From SG8-39 sp041558415 (GTDB taxonomy: Bacteria; Pseudomonadota; Gammaproteobacteria; Burkholderiales; SG8-39), in contig JBFFEY010000015.1 in assembly GCA_041558415.1 (NCBI GenBank), positions 1 through 53,341 of the forward strand: a DNA stretch of 53,341 bases. The letters are read 5' to 3'. The translations under genes and the position numbers were made by a program. Below are positions 33,399 to 40,548 of the stretch, one piece after another (the first letter of the stretch is position 1; each line of letters begins with the position of its first letter). The notes beneath the pieces are model-generated. The model searched no databases. It had not been told where the DNA came from and worked only from the letters and a program-made list of their open reading frames with translations.

Positions 33399-34010
33399 TC
33401 AGCGTATGGCCGGCGCGAGCGGAACCGCCACGCCGATCATGCTGTCGCGGCTGACGATGGATGCAAGGCGCGCCTCGTCCCAGCCTTCGGTCCCGGCCGG
33501 ACGCATCGGCAGCACCATGTAGCGCATGTCGGCCGTCGAGTCGTGCACGCGGATCGTCACGTCCTCGGCAATGCGCAGGCCGAACTCGGCGAGCACCGCG
33601 CGCGGCTCGCGCACCGCGCGCGAGCGGTAGTTGCGCGACTTGTACCAGTCCGGCGGAATGCCGAGCAGCATGCGCGGATAGCAGGAGCACAGCGTGCAGA
33701 CGATCATGTTATGCACCTGCGGCGTGTTTTCGACCACCACCAGCTTGAGCGCGGGCACGTCGATGCCCATCGCCTCGCAGGCGTGCGTGCCGTTCTCGAG
33801 CAGCCGGCGCTTGAAATCGGCATCGACCCAGGCCTTGGCCACCACACGCGCACCGGTATCGGGCCCGCGCCGGCGCATGTCCTCGACCGCGTCGTTCACC
33901 GCCTGTTCGCTGACCACGCCTTTTTCCACCAGCAGTTCGCGCAGGCTGACTTCCATCAACTGGAAGTAGCTCAGGGGTTGATAGTTGCCGATGTCGCCAC
34001 GCGCGCTCAT
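33399..34010 (-). CDS. Nitrile hydratase alpha/thiocyanate hydrolase gamma subunit
   Basis: The metal-binding subunit of a nitrile hydratase-type enzyme, 203 residues. The catalytic claw motif VCTLCSCYPR is present (C105-T-L-C108-S109-C110). Thr after the first Cys is the cobalt-type signature, and Cys108/Cys110 would be post-translationally oxidised. Other family blocks are LRELLVEKGVVSEQAV, ARVVAKAWVDADFKRRLL, VVENTPQVHN and PPDWYKSRNYRSRAVREPRAVLAEFG. It starts immediately after the stop of the beta C-terminal half (TAA then ATG). Length suits nitrile hydratase alpha (about 200) better than thiocyanate hydrolase gamma (about 240), but the split-beta layout matches the latter. No metallochaperone gene is nearby. 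Confidence 0.92.
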   Translation of the reverse strand: MSARGDIGNYQPLSYFQLMEVSLRELLVEKGVVSEQAVNDAVEDMRRRGPDTGARVVAKAWVDADFKRRLLENGTHACEAMGIDVPALKLVVVENTPQVHNMIVCTLCSCYPRMLLGIPPDWYKSRNYRSRAVREPRAVLAEFGLRIAEDVTIRVHDSTADMRYMVLPMRPAGTEGWDEARLASIVSRDSMIGVAVPLAPAIR

Positions 34011-34406
34011 TTATGACGCTCCCCGCGGGGGGCCCTGAGGGGGCTGAGAAGTTTCCTCGGCGTCCCCCTTCAAGGCCTCCAGCCAGTGCTGAAAGATCTC
34101 GATGTCGATCGTGTCCTCCGGTCCGCCGGCATAGTCCGGCCAGACCTCGGACTGCAGGAAGCGTACCCGGTACAGCGGCTGCGCCGGCAGGCCGTCGCGC
34201 ATCTGCGCGAGCTCTTCCGGGTTGGGAAAGGCGCCGCAGTAACGCTCGATCACGCCGACGTGGCCGCGGATGTAGAACGGCGTGCGGATATGGCCGAGTG
34301 GCGCGCCGTCGCGCACCCGCACCCGGTCGCCCGCCGCAAAGCGCACCGCCACTGCCGGGTGGCGCGTTGCATACTGTCCCGCCGCGCTGCCGCTTACTTC
34401 TTGCAT
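34011..34406 (-). CDS. Nitrile hydratase beta C-terminal half (thiocyanate hydrolase alpha-like)
   Basis: A 131-residue SH3-like-barrel subunit matching the C-terminal domain of nitrile hydratase beta. Typical blocks are FAAGDRVRVRDGAPLGHIRTPFYIRGHVGVIERYCGAFPNPEELA, given here as motifs split by family alignment, and the end LYRVRFLQSEVWPDYAG. In normal nitrile hydratases this domain is fused to the N-terminal half; here it is a separate gene as in thiocyanate hydrolase (scnA). Its start overlaps the N-half gene by 13 bp and its stop abuts the alpha-like gene, so the three subunits are translated together. Confidence 0.9.
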   Translation of the reverse strand: MQEVSGSAAGQYATRHPAVAVRFAAGDRVRVRDGAPLGHIRTPFYIRGHVGVIERYCGAFPNPEELAQMRDGLPAQPLYRVRFLQSEVWPDYAGGPEDTIDIEIFQHWLEALKGDAEETSQPPQGPPRGAS

Positions 34407-34774
34407 GACGCCCCCTGCCGTGCGCGAATCTCCTCCATTCTGCGTCCCAGCTCGTCGGTCGTGATGATGCCGCGCTGGATCATGGTCTGCGTGATCGAGG
34501 TCACCCAGCGCTCGTAGTAGCTCATCTTGTCGTAGGCCTCGGGACCGATCGCCTCGATGTTCTTGCGCAACTCGTCGACGGTCATGCGCGGCGCTCCGCC
34601 TTTCACGCCGGAGAGCAGCACCATCAGCGCATCGACGCGTCGCTCCCATTCGGCGTAATCGTGCTCGCTCGGCACGACGCGGCCAGCCGGCAAGCCGCCC
34701 ATGTCGTGATGCCCCCGCGCGATCAACTGGTCGGGGCGGTCTTCCTGCGCCTTCGCATTTTTCCGTTTCGCCAT
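34394..34774 (-). CDS. Nitrile hydratase beta N-terminal half (thiocyanate hydrolase beta-like)
   Basis: A 126-residue helical subunit matching the N-terminal domain of nitrile hydratase beta. It carries HHDMGGLPAG near residue 22, the helix HDYAEWERRVDALMVLL, DELRKNIEAIGPEAYDKMSYYERWV and the terminal GIITTDELGRRMEE. HDMGG is the counterpart of HDxGG in beta subunits. This distinguishes it from the cobalt-activator proteins (P14K/NhlE), which share the fold but not that start. It is the first gene of the minus-strand operon. The gene order N-half, C-half, alpha-like equals scnB-scnA-scnC of thiocyanate hydrolase. The ATG at 34774 has only a weak ribosome site. Confidence 0.88.
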   Translation of the reverse strand: MAKRKNAKAQEDRPDQLIARGHHDMGGLPAGRVVPSEHDYAEWERRVDALMVLLSGVKGGAPRMTVDELRKNIEAIGPEAYDKMSYYERWVTSITQTMIQRGIITTDELGRRMEEIRARQGASCKK

Positions 34775-34879
34775 GCGCGTCCGCCATCGGTTCGTCGGCG
34801 CCAGCCCCGGCTGCGCGCCGACCGCCCGCGTCGGCACCGCGGGCCTGTTGGAGCGGCTATTATTGCATCCGGCTCCCGG
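34775..34879. promoter_or_regulatory. Divergent promoter gap between the nitrile hydratase-like and VOC operons
   Basis: 105 bp separate the two divergent operons. The sequence is GC-rich apart from CTATTATTGCATCC near 34857-34870, which could contribute to a promoter for the plus-strand operon. No clear operator repeat was seen. Confidence 0.35.
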
Positions 34880-35818
34880 ATGACGCACACGGCCGCAGAC
34901 ATTGCACAGCACCAGCGCCCGGCGCCCGGAGAGCTGGTCATTGATCACGTCGCGCACTTCGTCGAGAACCTCGACGCCGCGATCGCTGTGCTCGAGGCGC
35001 TCGGCTTCGTCGCAACGCCGCGCTCGGAGCAGACGACGCGTGATGCGAATGGCGGCGAGTCTCCGGCCGGCCAGGCGAACCGCTGCGTGATGCTCGATGC
35101 GGGATACCTGGAGATCCTGACGCCGACCGTCGACACCCCGATCAGCCGGCGCACGCGCGCGCAGATGGCGCGCTACGGCGGCGTGCACATCCTCGCCTTC
35201 GGCACGCCGAGCGCCGAGGAAGACGGCGCCCGGCTCGCGCGCCACGGCTTCGCGCCGCTGCCGCTGGTGGATCTGGGGCGCCGCGTCGAGGTCGAGACCG
35301 CGCGCGGCCTGACGCAGGCACAGGCGCGCTTCGCCGTGCAGCGCGTGCCCGCCGAGCAGATGCCGGAAGGCCGCGTGCAGTTCTGCGAGCAGCGTACGCC
35401 GGAATGCCTGTGGCAGCCGCGCTATCTGCGTCACGCCAACGGCGTGCGTGCACTCGGCGCGGTGATCGTCTGCGCAGACGATCCGCTCGAAGCCGGCGCC
35501 CGTTTCGCGCGCTTCGCGGGCCTGCTGCCCGCCCCGCGCGGCGATTTCGTGCGCCTGCAGACGGCACGCGGCAGCGTGCTGATCGGCACGCGCGATGCCT
35601 GTGCGGCGCTGCTCGGCCAAGCGCCGCAGTCCCCTGCGCTGGCCGGCTATGCGCTCGCCTGCGACGATCCGCCGGCGCTTGCCGGGCGTCTCACGGCACA
35701 GAACTGCACGGTGCGCAAGCACAGGGACGAACTGCACGCCTGCGTACTGCCGGCGGCGCTCGGCGGCGCCTGGCTGTTCGGTCACGGCACGGCGCTCGAT
35801 CGTTGGCTGCAGGCCTGA
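34880..35818 (+). CDS. VOC/glyoxalase-like domain protein
   Basis: A 312-residue protein of the vicinal oxygen chelate superfamily, PF13468-like. The first metal-type strand is VIDHVAHFVENLDAAIAVLEALGF, followed by RCVMLDAGYLEILTPTVDTP and GGVHILAFG. The second half has GALGAV-like VRALGAVIVCADDPLEAGARFARFAG and RGSVLIGTRDA. It may be a dioxygenase, isomerase or binding protein; the metal-ligand set is partly intact (His in IDHVAH, Glu in YLEIL). It is first in a plus-strand operon with an Old Yellow Enzyme and a thioesterase, each 14 bp apart. The start ATG gives a short polar lead before the domain. Confidence 0.8.
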   Translation: MTHTAADIAQHQRPAPGELVIDHVAHFVENLDAAIAVLEALGFVATPRSEQTTRDANGGESPAGQANRCVMLDAGYLEILTPTVDTPISRRTRAQMARYGGVHILAFGTPSAEEDGARLARHGFAPLPLVDLGRRVEVETARGLTQAQARFAVQRVPAEQMPEGRVQFCEQRTPECLWQPRYLRHANGVRALGAVIVCADDPLEAGARFARFAGLLPAPRGDFVRLQTARGSVLIGTRDACAALLGQAPQSPALAGYALACDDPPALAGRLTAQNCTVRKHRDELHACVLPAALGGAWLFGHGTALDRWLQA

Positions 35819-35832
35819 GGCGCGTTCGCGGC

Positions 35833-37293
35833 ATGTGGAAGCCCGCCGAGAAGATCCTTTATCAGCCGCAGCCGGGCCGCTGGCCGAGCGCAGCCGAGGC
35901 GGCCCGTGCGCTGCTGTTCCAGCCGCTGCGCGTCGGGCGCCTGCAACTCGCCTCGCGCACCTGGGTACCGGCCATGGTGCCCTGGTGCGCGACGGAGGAA
36001 GGCGACGCGACCGACGACGTGGTGGCCTGGTACCGGCGCTTCGCCGAGGGCCGGCCGGGCGCGATCGTGGTCGAAGCGACCGGCATACGCGACATCCCCA
36101 GCGGGCCGCTGCTGCGGATCGGCGACGATCGCTTCTTGCCCGGGCTCGCGCGCATCGTCGAGGCCGTGCGCAAAGCAAGCGGCGGTGAAACGCGGCTCTT
36201 CATCCAACTGATCGATTTCCTCGCCATCCGCCGGCGGCCGGCGCCGGCGACGTTTTTCGAGCGCTACCTGCGCGTGACCGACCGGCTGCGCCGCGCCCTC
36301 GGCGCCGAGGCTTGGCCGGAGTCTCAGCTGCGCGCGCATCTGCATGCGCTGCCGGAGGACGCGCTCGCGGGCGTACTGTCGCCGCGCGAGCTCGAGGCAC
36401 TGCGTTACGGCGAGCGCGAGCGCGTCACCGATCTCGACCGCCCGCACATCGCCGAGCTGCCGCAGGTGCTGCCCGGACTGTTCACCGCAGCGGCACGCCG
36501 CGCCGAGCGCGCCGGCTTCGACGGTGTCGAGCTGCACTACGCACACGCCTACACCATGGCGTCGTTCCTGTCCGCGACCAACACGCGCGAAGACGGTTAC
36601 GGCGGTACGCGCGAAGCGCGGCTGCGGCTGCCGCTCGAGGTCTACCGCGCGGTGCGCGCCGCCACCGGCCCGGACTTCGTCGTCGGCTGCCGCTACCTGG
36701 CCGACGAGTGCATCGCAGGCGGCAGCGGCGTCGAGGACGCCTGCGCCTTCGGCATCGCCTTTGCGCGCGCCGGCATGGATTTCCTCTCGCTGTCGCGCGG
36801 CGGAAAGTTCGACGACGCCAAGCAGCCCGCGGTCGGCTGGGCGGCCTACCCGTACACCGGGCGCAGCGGCTACGAATGCATGCCGGGGCGCCTCGCGGAT
36901 GCCGTCGGGCCGTTCGGCCGCAACGTCGAGGCCACGGCCCGTGTCCGCGCCGCGGTGCGCGCCGCCGGCTGCGGCACACCGATCGTCGTTGCCGGCGGCA
37001 TGCACGGCTTCACACAGGCCGAGACGCTGCTGCGTGCCGCAAAGGCCGACATCGTCGGTTTCGCGCGCCAGTCGCTCGCCGACCCGGACTGGTTCGAGAA
37101 GGTCCGCAGCGGGCACGGTGACGCCGTGCGTGTCTGCCGCTACACGAACTATTGCGAAGGGCTCGACCAGAAGCACAAGCAGGTGACCTGCGAGCTGTGG
37201 GACCGCGAGGCGCTCGACGCTCCCGACGCGACGATCACCGCCGACGGCAGGCGCCGCCTGCTCGCGCCGCGCTGGGAACGCGAGCCGCACTGA
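35833..37293 (+). CDS. NADH:flavin oxidoreductase, Old Yellow Enzyme family (long form)
   Basis: A 486-residue flavoprotein with an FMN TIM barrel, about 100 residues longer than the YqjM type at 31107. It has LLFQPLRVGRLQLASRTWVPAMVPW near the N-terminus, a typical OYE active-site block ELHYAHAYTMASFLSATNTREDGYGG, then PIVVAGGMHGFTQAE and VGFARQSLADPDW. The extra length sits between residues 120 and 210 and at the C-terminus, where a CRYTNYCEGLDQKHKQVTCELW stretch holds several Cys. A canonical 4Fe-4S CxxC set is not evident. It is the middle gene of the VOC-OYE-thioesterase operon. The substrate is an unsaturated carbonyl or CoA ester by inference. Confidence 0.87.
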   Translation: MWKPAEKILYQPQPGRWPSAAEAARALLFQPLRVGRLQLASRTWVPAMVPWCATEEGDATDDVVAWYRRFAEGRPGAIVVEATGIRDIPSGPLLRIGDDRFLPGLARIVEAVRKASGGETRLFIQLIDFLAIRRRPAPATFFERYLRVTDRLRRALGAEAWPESQLRAHLHALPEDALAGVLSPRELEALRYGERERVTDLDRPHIAELPQVLPGLFTAAARRAERAGFDGVELHYAHAYTMASFLSATNTREDGYGGTREARLRLPLEVYRAVRAATGPDFVVGCRYLADECIAGGSGVEDACAFGIAFARAGMDFLSLSRGGKFDDAKQPAVGWAAYPYTGRSGYECMPGRLADAVGPFGRNVEATARVRAAVRAAGCGTPIVVAGGMHGFTQAETLLRAAKADIVGFARQSLADPDWFEKVRSGHGDAVRVCRYTNYCEGLDQKHKQVTCELWDREALDAPDATITADGRRRLLAPRWEREPH

Positions 37294-37307
37294 CTGGGGG
37301 GCAAGCC

Positions 37308-37724
37308 ATGACCAAGGTCTTTACGCACGAACAGCAGGTTCGCTTCTCGCACTGCGATCCGGCAGGCATCGTCTACTTCCCCGAGTTCTTCGACATGGCG
37401 CATTCGGCGCTCGAGGACTGGTTCACGCACGGTCTCGGCCACACGCACTCGGAGATGCTCATGACGCGCCGCATCGGCACGCCGACCGTGTCGATCCACT
37501 GCGACTTTAAAAAGCCCTTCCGCATCGGCGAGACGCTGCACTTCGAGATCCGCGTGCTGAAGATCGGTCGCAGCTCGATGCAACTCGCCTACCGCGGCCT
37601 GAAGGACGGCGTCGAGCACCTCGTCATCACGCAGACCGTGTGCTTTCTCGACCTTTCGACCGGCCGCGCCATCCCGATTCCGGACGACATGCGCGGGCCG
37701 ATCGAGAGTTATCTCGTGGCATAG
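37308..37724 (+). CDS. 4-hydroxybenzoyl-CoA thioesterase family acyl-CoA thioesterase
   Basis: A 138-residue hot-dog thioesterase. The diagnostic motif is VRFSHCDPAGIVYFPEFFDMAH, where Asp is the catalytic residue of the Pseudomonas 4HBT group. Other conserved parts are VSIHCDFKKPFRIGE and QTVCFLDLSTGRAIPIP. It releases free acid from an aryl- or acyl-CoA. GGGGG and GCAAGCC precede the ATG. As last gene of the VOC-OYE operon it may release the end product or rescue CoA from a dead-end ester. Confidence 0.93.
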   Translation: MTKVFTHEQQVRFSHCDPAGIVYFPEFFDMAHSALEDWFTHGLGHTHSEMLMTRRIGTPTVSIHCDFKKPFRIGETLHFEIRVLKIGRSSMQLAYRGLKDGVEHLVITQTVCFLDLSTGRAIPIPDDMRGPIESYLVA

Positions 37725-37783
37725 CGAAAAGCGACATGGGCGTTTGATGGCACGCGGGTGCTTGACTGCGCCTATCGGTCTCG

Positions 37784-37827
37784 GGTTTTGGGTGCGTTTC
37801 GGCGATTCTTCGAAACGCACCAAAACC
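37784..37827. repeat. Hairpin 1 of the palindromic cluster
   Basis: Left arm 37784-37801 and right arm 37811-37827 are inverted copies (17 of 18 bases, one bulged G) around a 9-base loop. The arms read GGTTTTGG..GCGTTTCG. No T-run follows, so it is not a standard terminator. Confidence 0.8.
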
Positions 37828-37879
37828 ATAGAAAACGCTGCCTGCGATTCGCGCTGTCGGTCGTCGGGTGCAGCTTTGT

Positions 37880-37931
37880 CTCGAGTTTTTGGCGCTTCTC
37901 GAAAAGCACCGAGAAGCGCCAAAAACTCGAG
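37880..37931. repeat. Hairpin 2 of the palindromic cluster (perfect 22-bp arms)
   Basis: Arms at 37880-37901 and 37910-37931 are perfect 22-bp inverted repeats around the loop AAAAGCAC. The arms begin CTCGAGTTTTTGGCGCTTCT. The T5 and A5 tracts lie inside the stem, in the reverse order of a bidirectional terminator. Confidence 0.9.
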
Positions 37932-37985
37932 ATCGATATCCGATTTCGCCCGCTTTAGCGATGTCAGGGCCGGTCTTGGCGCGCC

Positions 37986-39050
37986 TTAACGACTTGCCTC
38001 CGAGCCCGGGGTCGCCCTCTCGATGCGCTCCATGAAGTAGCACAGGCAGTCCTGCTGCACGGCGCGCCGGTCGCGGGTCAGCATCGCCGGCATGACGCCG
38101 CGCAGGAGTTCGATGCGGCCGCCGCGGCGCACGAGGAACTGCGCAGCGACGTCGCGATCCTTTTCGTCGCGCACGTCCAGACAGACCGGCGCGTCTTGGT
38201 CGCAATGCGCGAAAAGCGTGCCGACTTCGAGTTCGCGGAAGTTGAACCACTCCAGGTCGGCGCCGAGGCGCAGCATCGCCGGCGAACCGTCGAAACTGAA
38301 GCTGACGCCGTCCCTGAGACGGACCGTCGCCACGGTGTGGAACAGATGCACGTCGCCGCTGCGTACCGGGTGCGCCGGAATTTCCGCCAGGTGCAGCACG
38401 GCGCTGATGAATTCCGCCGCGCGCGCGGCGCCCTGCGGATCGCTCGCCTGGCCGCACTCGCAGGCCACCGAAGGGCAGAGCCGGGAAAAGGCGCTGGTCT
38501 GCGTGCCCTCGGGCCGGCGGAAATGCACGACCGTGCGGCTGAAAAGCGACGCCAGCTGCAGGTGCGGCACGTCCAGTTCGGTGACGCAGCAGTAATAGGG
38601 GTTGTGGCCGGTGGTGTTGTGCAGGTCGATGCTGGCGAACACCTCGCGGCGCCGCATGGTCTCGAGCACCTCGCCGAAGACACCCTGCACGGCGCGCGCA
38701 TGCGGGTCGTCGTCCGGCAGCATGCCGCCGGGCCAGACGCGGTTGTAATCGGGCTGCGTGTCGAGCCGGCGCACGCCGGCGGCCGCCGCCTCGACATTGC
38801 CGAAGAAGATCGACAGCGCACGCGGCAGCTCGCGCCCAGCGTGCTCCGCGAGGACCTGCTGTATGGCCCGCAGCCCGCTCGTTTCGTTGCCGTGCAGCAG
38901 CACCGAAACGAACAGAGGCTCGGGCCGCCGCCCAGGCAGGTGCAGCAGGGTCGGTCCCGCAAGGACATCACGCAGCGCGCGCGCATCAACGTGCAGCAGC
39001 GCCGACGGCAGTGCTTCGAGCGCGCGCAGCGTTACGCCCGGGTCGCGCAT
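37986..39050 (-). CDS. Succinylglutamate desuccinylase/aspartoacylase family (AstE/AspA, M14) zinc hydrolase
   Basis: A 354-residue zinc deacylase of the AstE/AspA group. Zinc motif LLHGNETSG (His and Glu), third ligand and neighbours in SIDLHNTTGHNP, and the catalytic Glu region CECGQASDP are present. Family enzymes cleave N-acyl amino acids. It starts at ATG 39050, overlapping the stop of the upstream GCS2-type gene as TGATG. The pairing with an ATP-dependent amide-forming ligase suggests the two make and break the same gamma-glutamyl or N-acyl bond, or act in successive steps (inference). It is not part of an arginine succinyltransferase (ast) operon. Confidence 0.88.
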   Translation of the reverse strand: MRDPGVTLRALEALPSALLHVDARALRDVLAGPTLLHLPGRRPEPLFVSVLLHGNETSGLRAIQQVLAEHAGRELPRALSIFFGNVEAAAAGVRRLDTQPDYNRVWPGGMLPDDDPHARAVQGVFGEVLETMRRREVFASIDLHNTTGHNPYYCCVTELDVPHLQLASLFSRTVVHFRRPEGTQTSAFSRLCPSVACECGQASDPQGAARAAEFISAVLHLAEIPAHPVRSGDVHLFHTVATVRLRDGVSFSFDGSPAMLRLGADLEWFNFRELEVGTLFAHCDQDAPVCLDVRDEKDRDVAAQFLVRRGGRIELLRGVMPAMLTRDRRAVQQDCLCYFMERIERATPGSEASR

Positions 39051-40498
39051 CACAGTCTCCAGCGATGCACCGGCGCGCCAGCGGCGCTACGCTCGCGGTA
39101 GGCTCTCACCAGTGCGGCAAAATCGGCGCCGTAGCGGTCGACGAAGGCGCATTGCCAGGCCGAGCCGGTCTGGCCGCTCGAGGCGCGCGCCTCGATGACC
39201 GCCAGGTAGCGATCGATGTCCGCACGCTGCACGCCTAGCCGCTCGAGGCCGCTCTGCGCCAGCGGCAGTAGCGCCTCCAGCACCAGCCGACGCAGTTCCC
39301 AACGGTTACCGTCCAGCCAGTCGATGCGCGCGCTCAGGCCGAGGCGCGCCGCTTCGTAGAAGTTCTGCTTGGCGCTCGAAAACGGCAGGCTACGCTCGGG
39401 CGCGGCATCGCATTGCGCATACCACGCCACCAGGCCGAGGAAGAAGGCCATGTTCGCCGCCATGTCGAGCAGCGAAGGCCCGGCCGCCATCGGCCGATGC
39501 TCGATGCGCAGGTGCGGCGTGCCGTCGTCGTCGAAGCCGACCAACGGCCGATTCCAGCGCCACACGGTACCGTTGTGCAGCCGCAGATGCGCGAAAGGGC
39601 CGGCCTGCGGCGGCAGTTCGATCGGCAGGATCGGCGCGTAGTGCTCCTGGTTCTCGACGAACTGCTCGAGCAGCGAGGCGCGCACGTACGCCGAGCCGAA
39701 GGTCACACGGCGTTCCGGGCCGCCCACATCGACCGCCTGCTCGAACAGCGGAATGCGCGTCTCGGCCCACAGGCGCCGACCGAACAGGAACGGCGCGTTT
39801 GCCGCGACCGCCACGGTCGCCGCCGAAACCACGCTCGCGGCATTCATGTAGCGCGCCGCCTGGGCCACCGGCACCTGCAGGTGTACCTGCAGCGAGGTCC
39901 CGGCCGCCTCGAGCATGACGTCGGCATGCGAAGAGCGCAGGCTCTCCGTACCCACCAGGTGCAGCTCGATCGGACGGCCGCGGCGCAGCCTCAGCACCTG
40001 CTCGTTCAGCGCGCGGTAGCGCGCCGAGGTCGACATGTTGCGCGGGCAAAGCGCAGCGTCGCTCACCGTCGGCAGGACACCGATGGCGACCACGCTCACC
40101 CCCAGCGTATCGGCCACGACGTCGCAGGCGCGCAGCGTCGCCGCAAGGTCCTCTTCCAGGCGACGCAGCCCCCCGCCGGCGACGCGCCGTGGCTGCACGT
40201 TGAGTTCCACGTTGAAGCGCGAGAGCTCGTGCACCACGTTCGGATTGGCGAGGCGCTCGAGAAACGGTTCGTTGAGGGGGCTCGGAAGGCCGTCCGCATC
40301 GACCAGCCAGACCTCGACCTCCAGGCCGCCGACGCCGCTCCGCGCCGACGTCCCGCCCTCCTCGAGCAGAGCGCCCAGTGCCCGCGTTTCCTGGCCCACG
40401 CGATGCACAAAGCCCTCGAAATCCCGGGGCTCGAAGTGCGCGTGTTCGATTTCCTGGCCCACGCGTCGATTCTCATGGTGCGCCTCACGGGGATCCAT
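39050..40498 (-). CDS. Glutamate-cysteine ligase family 2 (YbdK/GCS2-type) carboxylate-amine ligase
   Basis: ATP-dependent ligase of the glutamine-synthetase-like fold, 482 residues. Visible family features are GLEVEVWLVDADG near residue 60 (the Mg-ATP Glu pair), LSRFNVELNV, RRLEEDLAATLRACD, ALNEQVLRLRRGRPIELHLVGTES and later SAKQNFYEAARLGL. GCS2 proteins join glutamate or another carboxylate to an amine. Housekeeping gamma-glutamylcysteine synthesis in this lineage usually uses a different GshA, so a secondary metabolite is possible. ATG 40498 is preferred to GTG 40504. It is coupled to the AstE-like gene and divergent from an amidase, with 50 bp between starts. Confidence 0.88.
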   Translation of the reverse strand: MDPREAHHENRRVGQEIEHAHFEPRDFEGFVHRVGQETRALGALLEEGGTSARSGVGGLEVEVWLVDADGLPSPLNEPFLERLANPNVVHELSRFNVELNVQPRRVAGGGLRRLEEDLAATLRACDVVADTLGVSVVAIGVLPTVSDAALCPRNMSTSARYRALNEQVLRLRRGRPIELHLVGTESLRSSHADVMLEAAGTSLQVHLQVPVAQAARYMNAASVVSAATVAVAANAPFLFGRRLWAETRIPLFEQAVDVGGPERRVTFGSAYVRASLLEQFVENQEHYAPILPIELPPQAGPFAHLRLHNGTVWRWNRPLVGFDDDGTPHLRIEHRPMAAGPSLLDMAANMAFFLGLVAWYAQCDAAPERSLPFSSAKQNFYEAARLGLSARIDWLDGNRWELRRLVLEALLPLAQSGLERLGVQRADIDRYLAVIEARASSGQTGSAWQCAFVDRYGADFAALVRAYRERSAAGAPVHRWRL

Positions 40499-40548
40499 TG
40501 ACACAGGTCAACCGGGACGTCTGGGGGACAAATGAATAAAATGCGCAC

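Larger units (their letters stand above)
37773..37938. repeat. Cluster of four alternating palindromic units (REP/BIME-like)
   Basis: The 261-bp gap between convergent genes holds four related units in alternating orientation: 37773-37801 (+), 37811-37827 (-), 37879-37901 (+) and 37910-37938 (-). The outer two, compared after inversion, match at 23 of 29 positions. The consensus core is TCTCGRGTTTTKGG followed by GCG/GCT-TTCG. Units pair into two hairpins 96 bp apart. Such structures in convergent gaps resemble REP/BIME elements mobilised by RAYT transposases. No RAYT gene is in the window. Confidence 0.75.

Noticed and set aside
34394..34774. Cobalt-activator protein (P14K/NhlE) instead of the beta N-terminal subunit
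   Set aside because: The fold is shared, but the HHDMGG start and the position as first gene before the C-half and alpha-like genes match the split-beta subunit. An activator would leave the enzyme without a beta N-domain.
35404..35832. N-terminal extension of the long Old Yellow Enzyme
   Set aside because: The extension overlaps the VOC gene in another frame and is Arg-rich noise. The protein starts properly at ATG 35833.
37880..37931. Reading the 22-bp hairpin as a bidirectional rho-independent terminator
   Set aside because: The T and A tracts are inside the stem, with T on the left arm and A on the right. No T-run follows the stem on either strand, and a related second copy nearby fits a repeat family better.
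37739..37989. Small ORFs on both strands across the palindromic cluster
   Set aside because: Their coding potential comes from the repeated palindromes. No start signals or conserved domain are visible.
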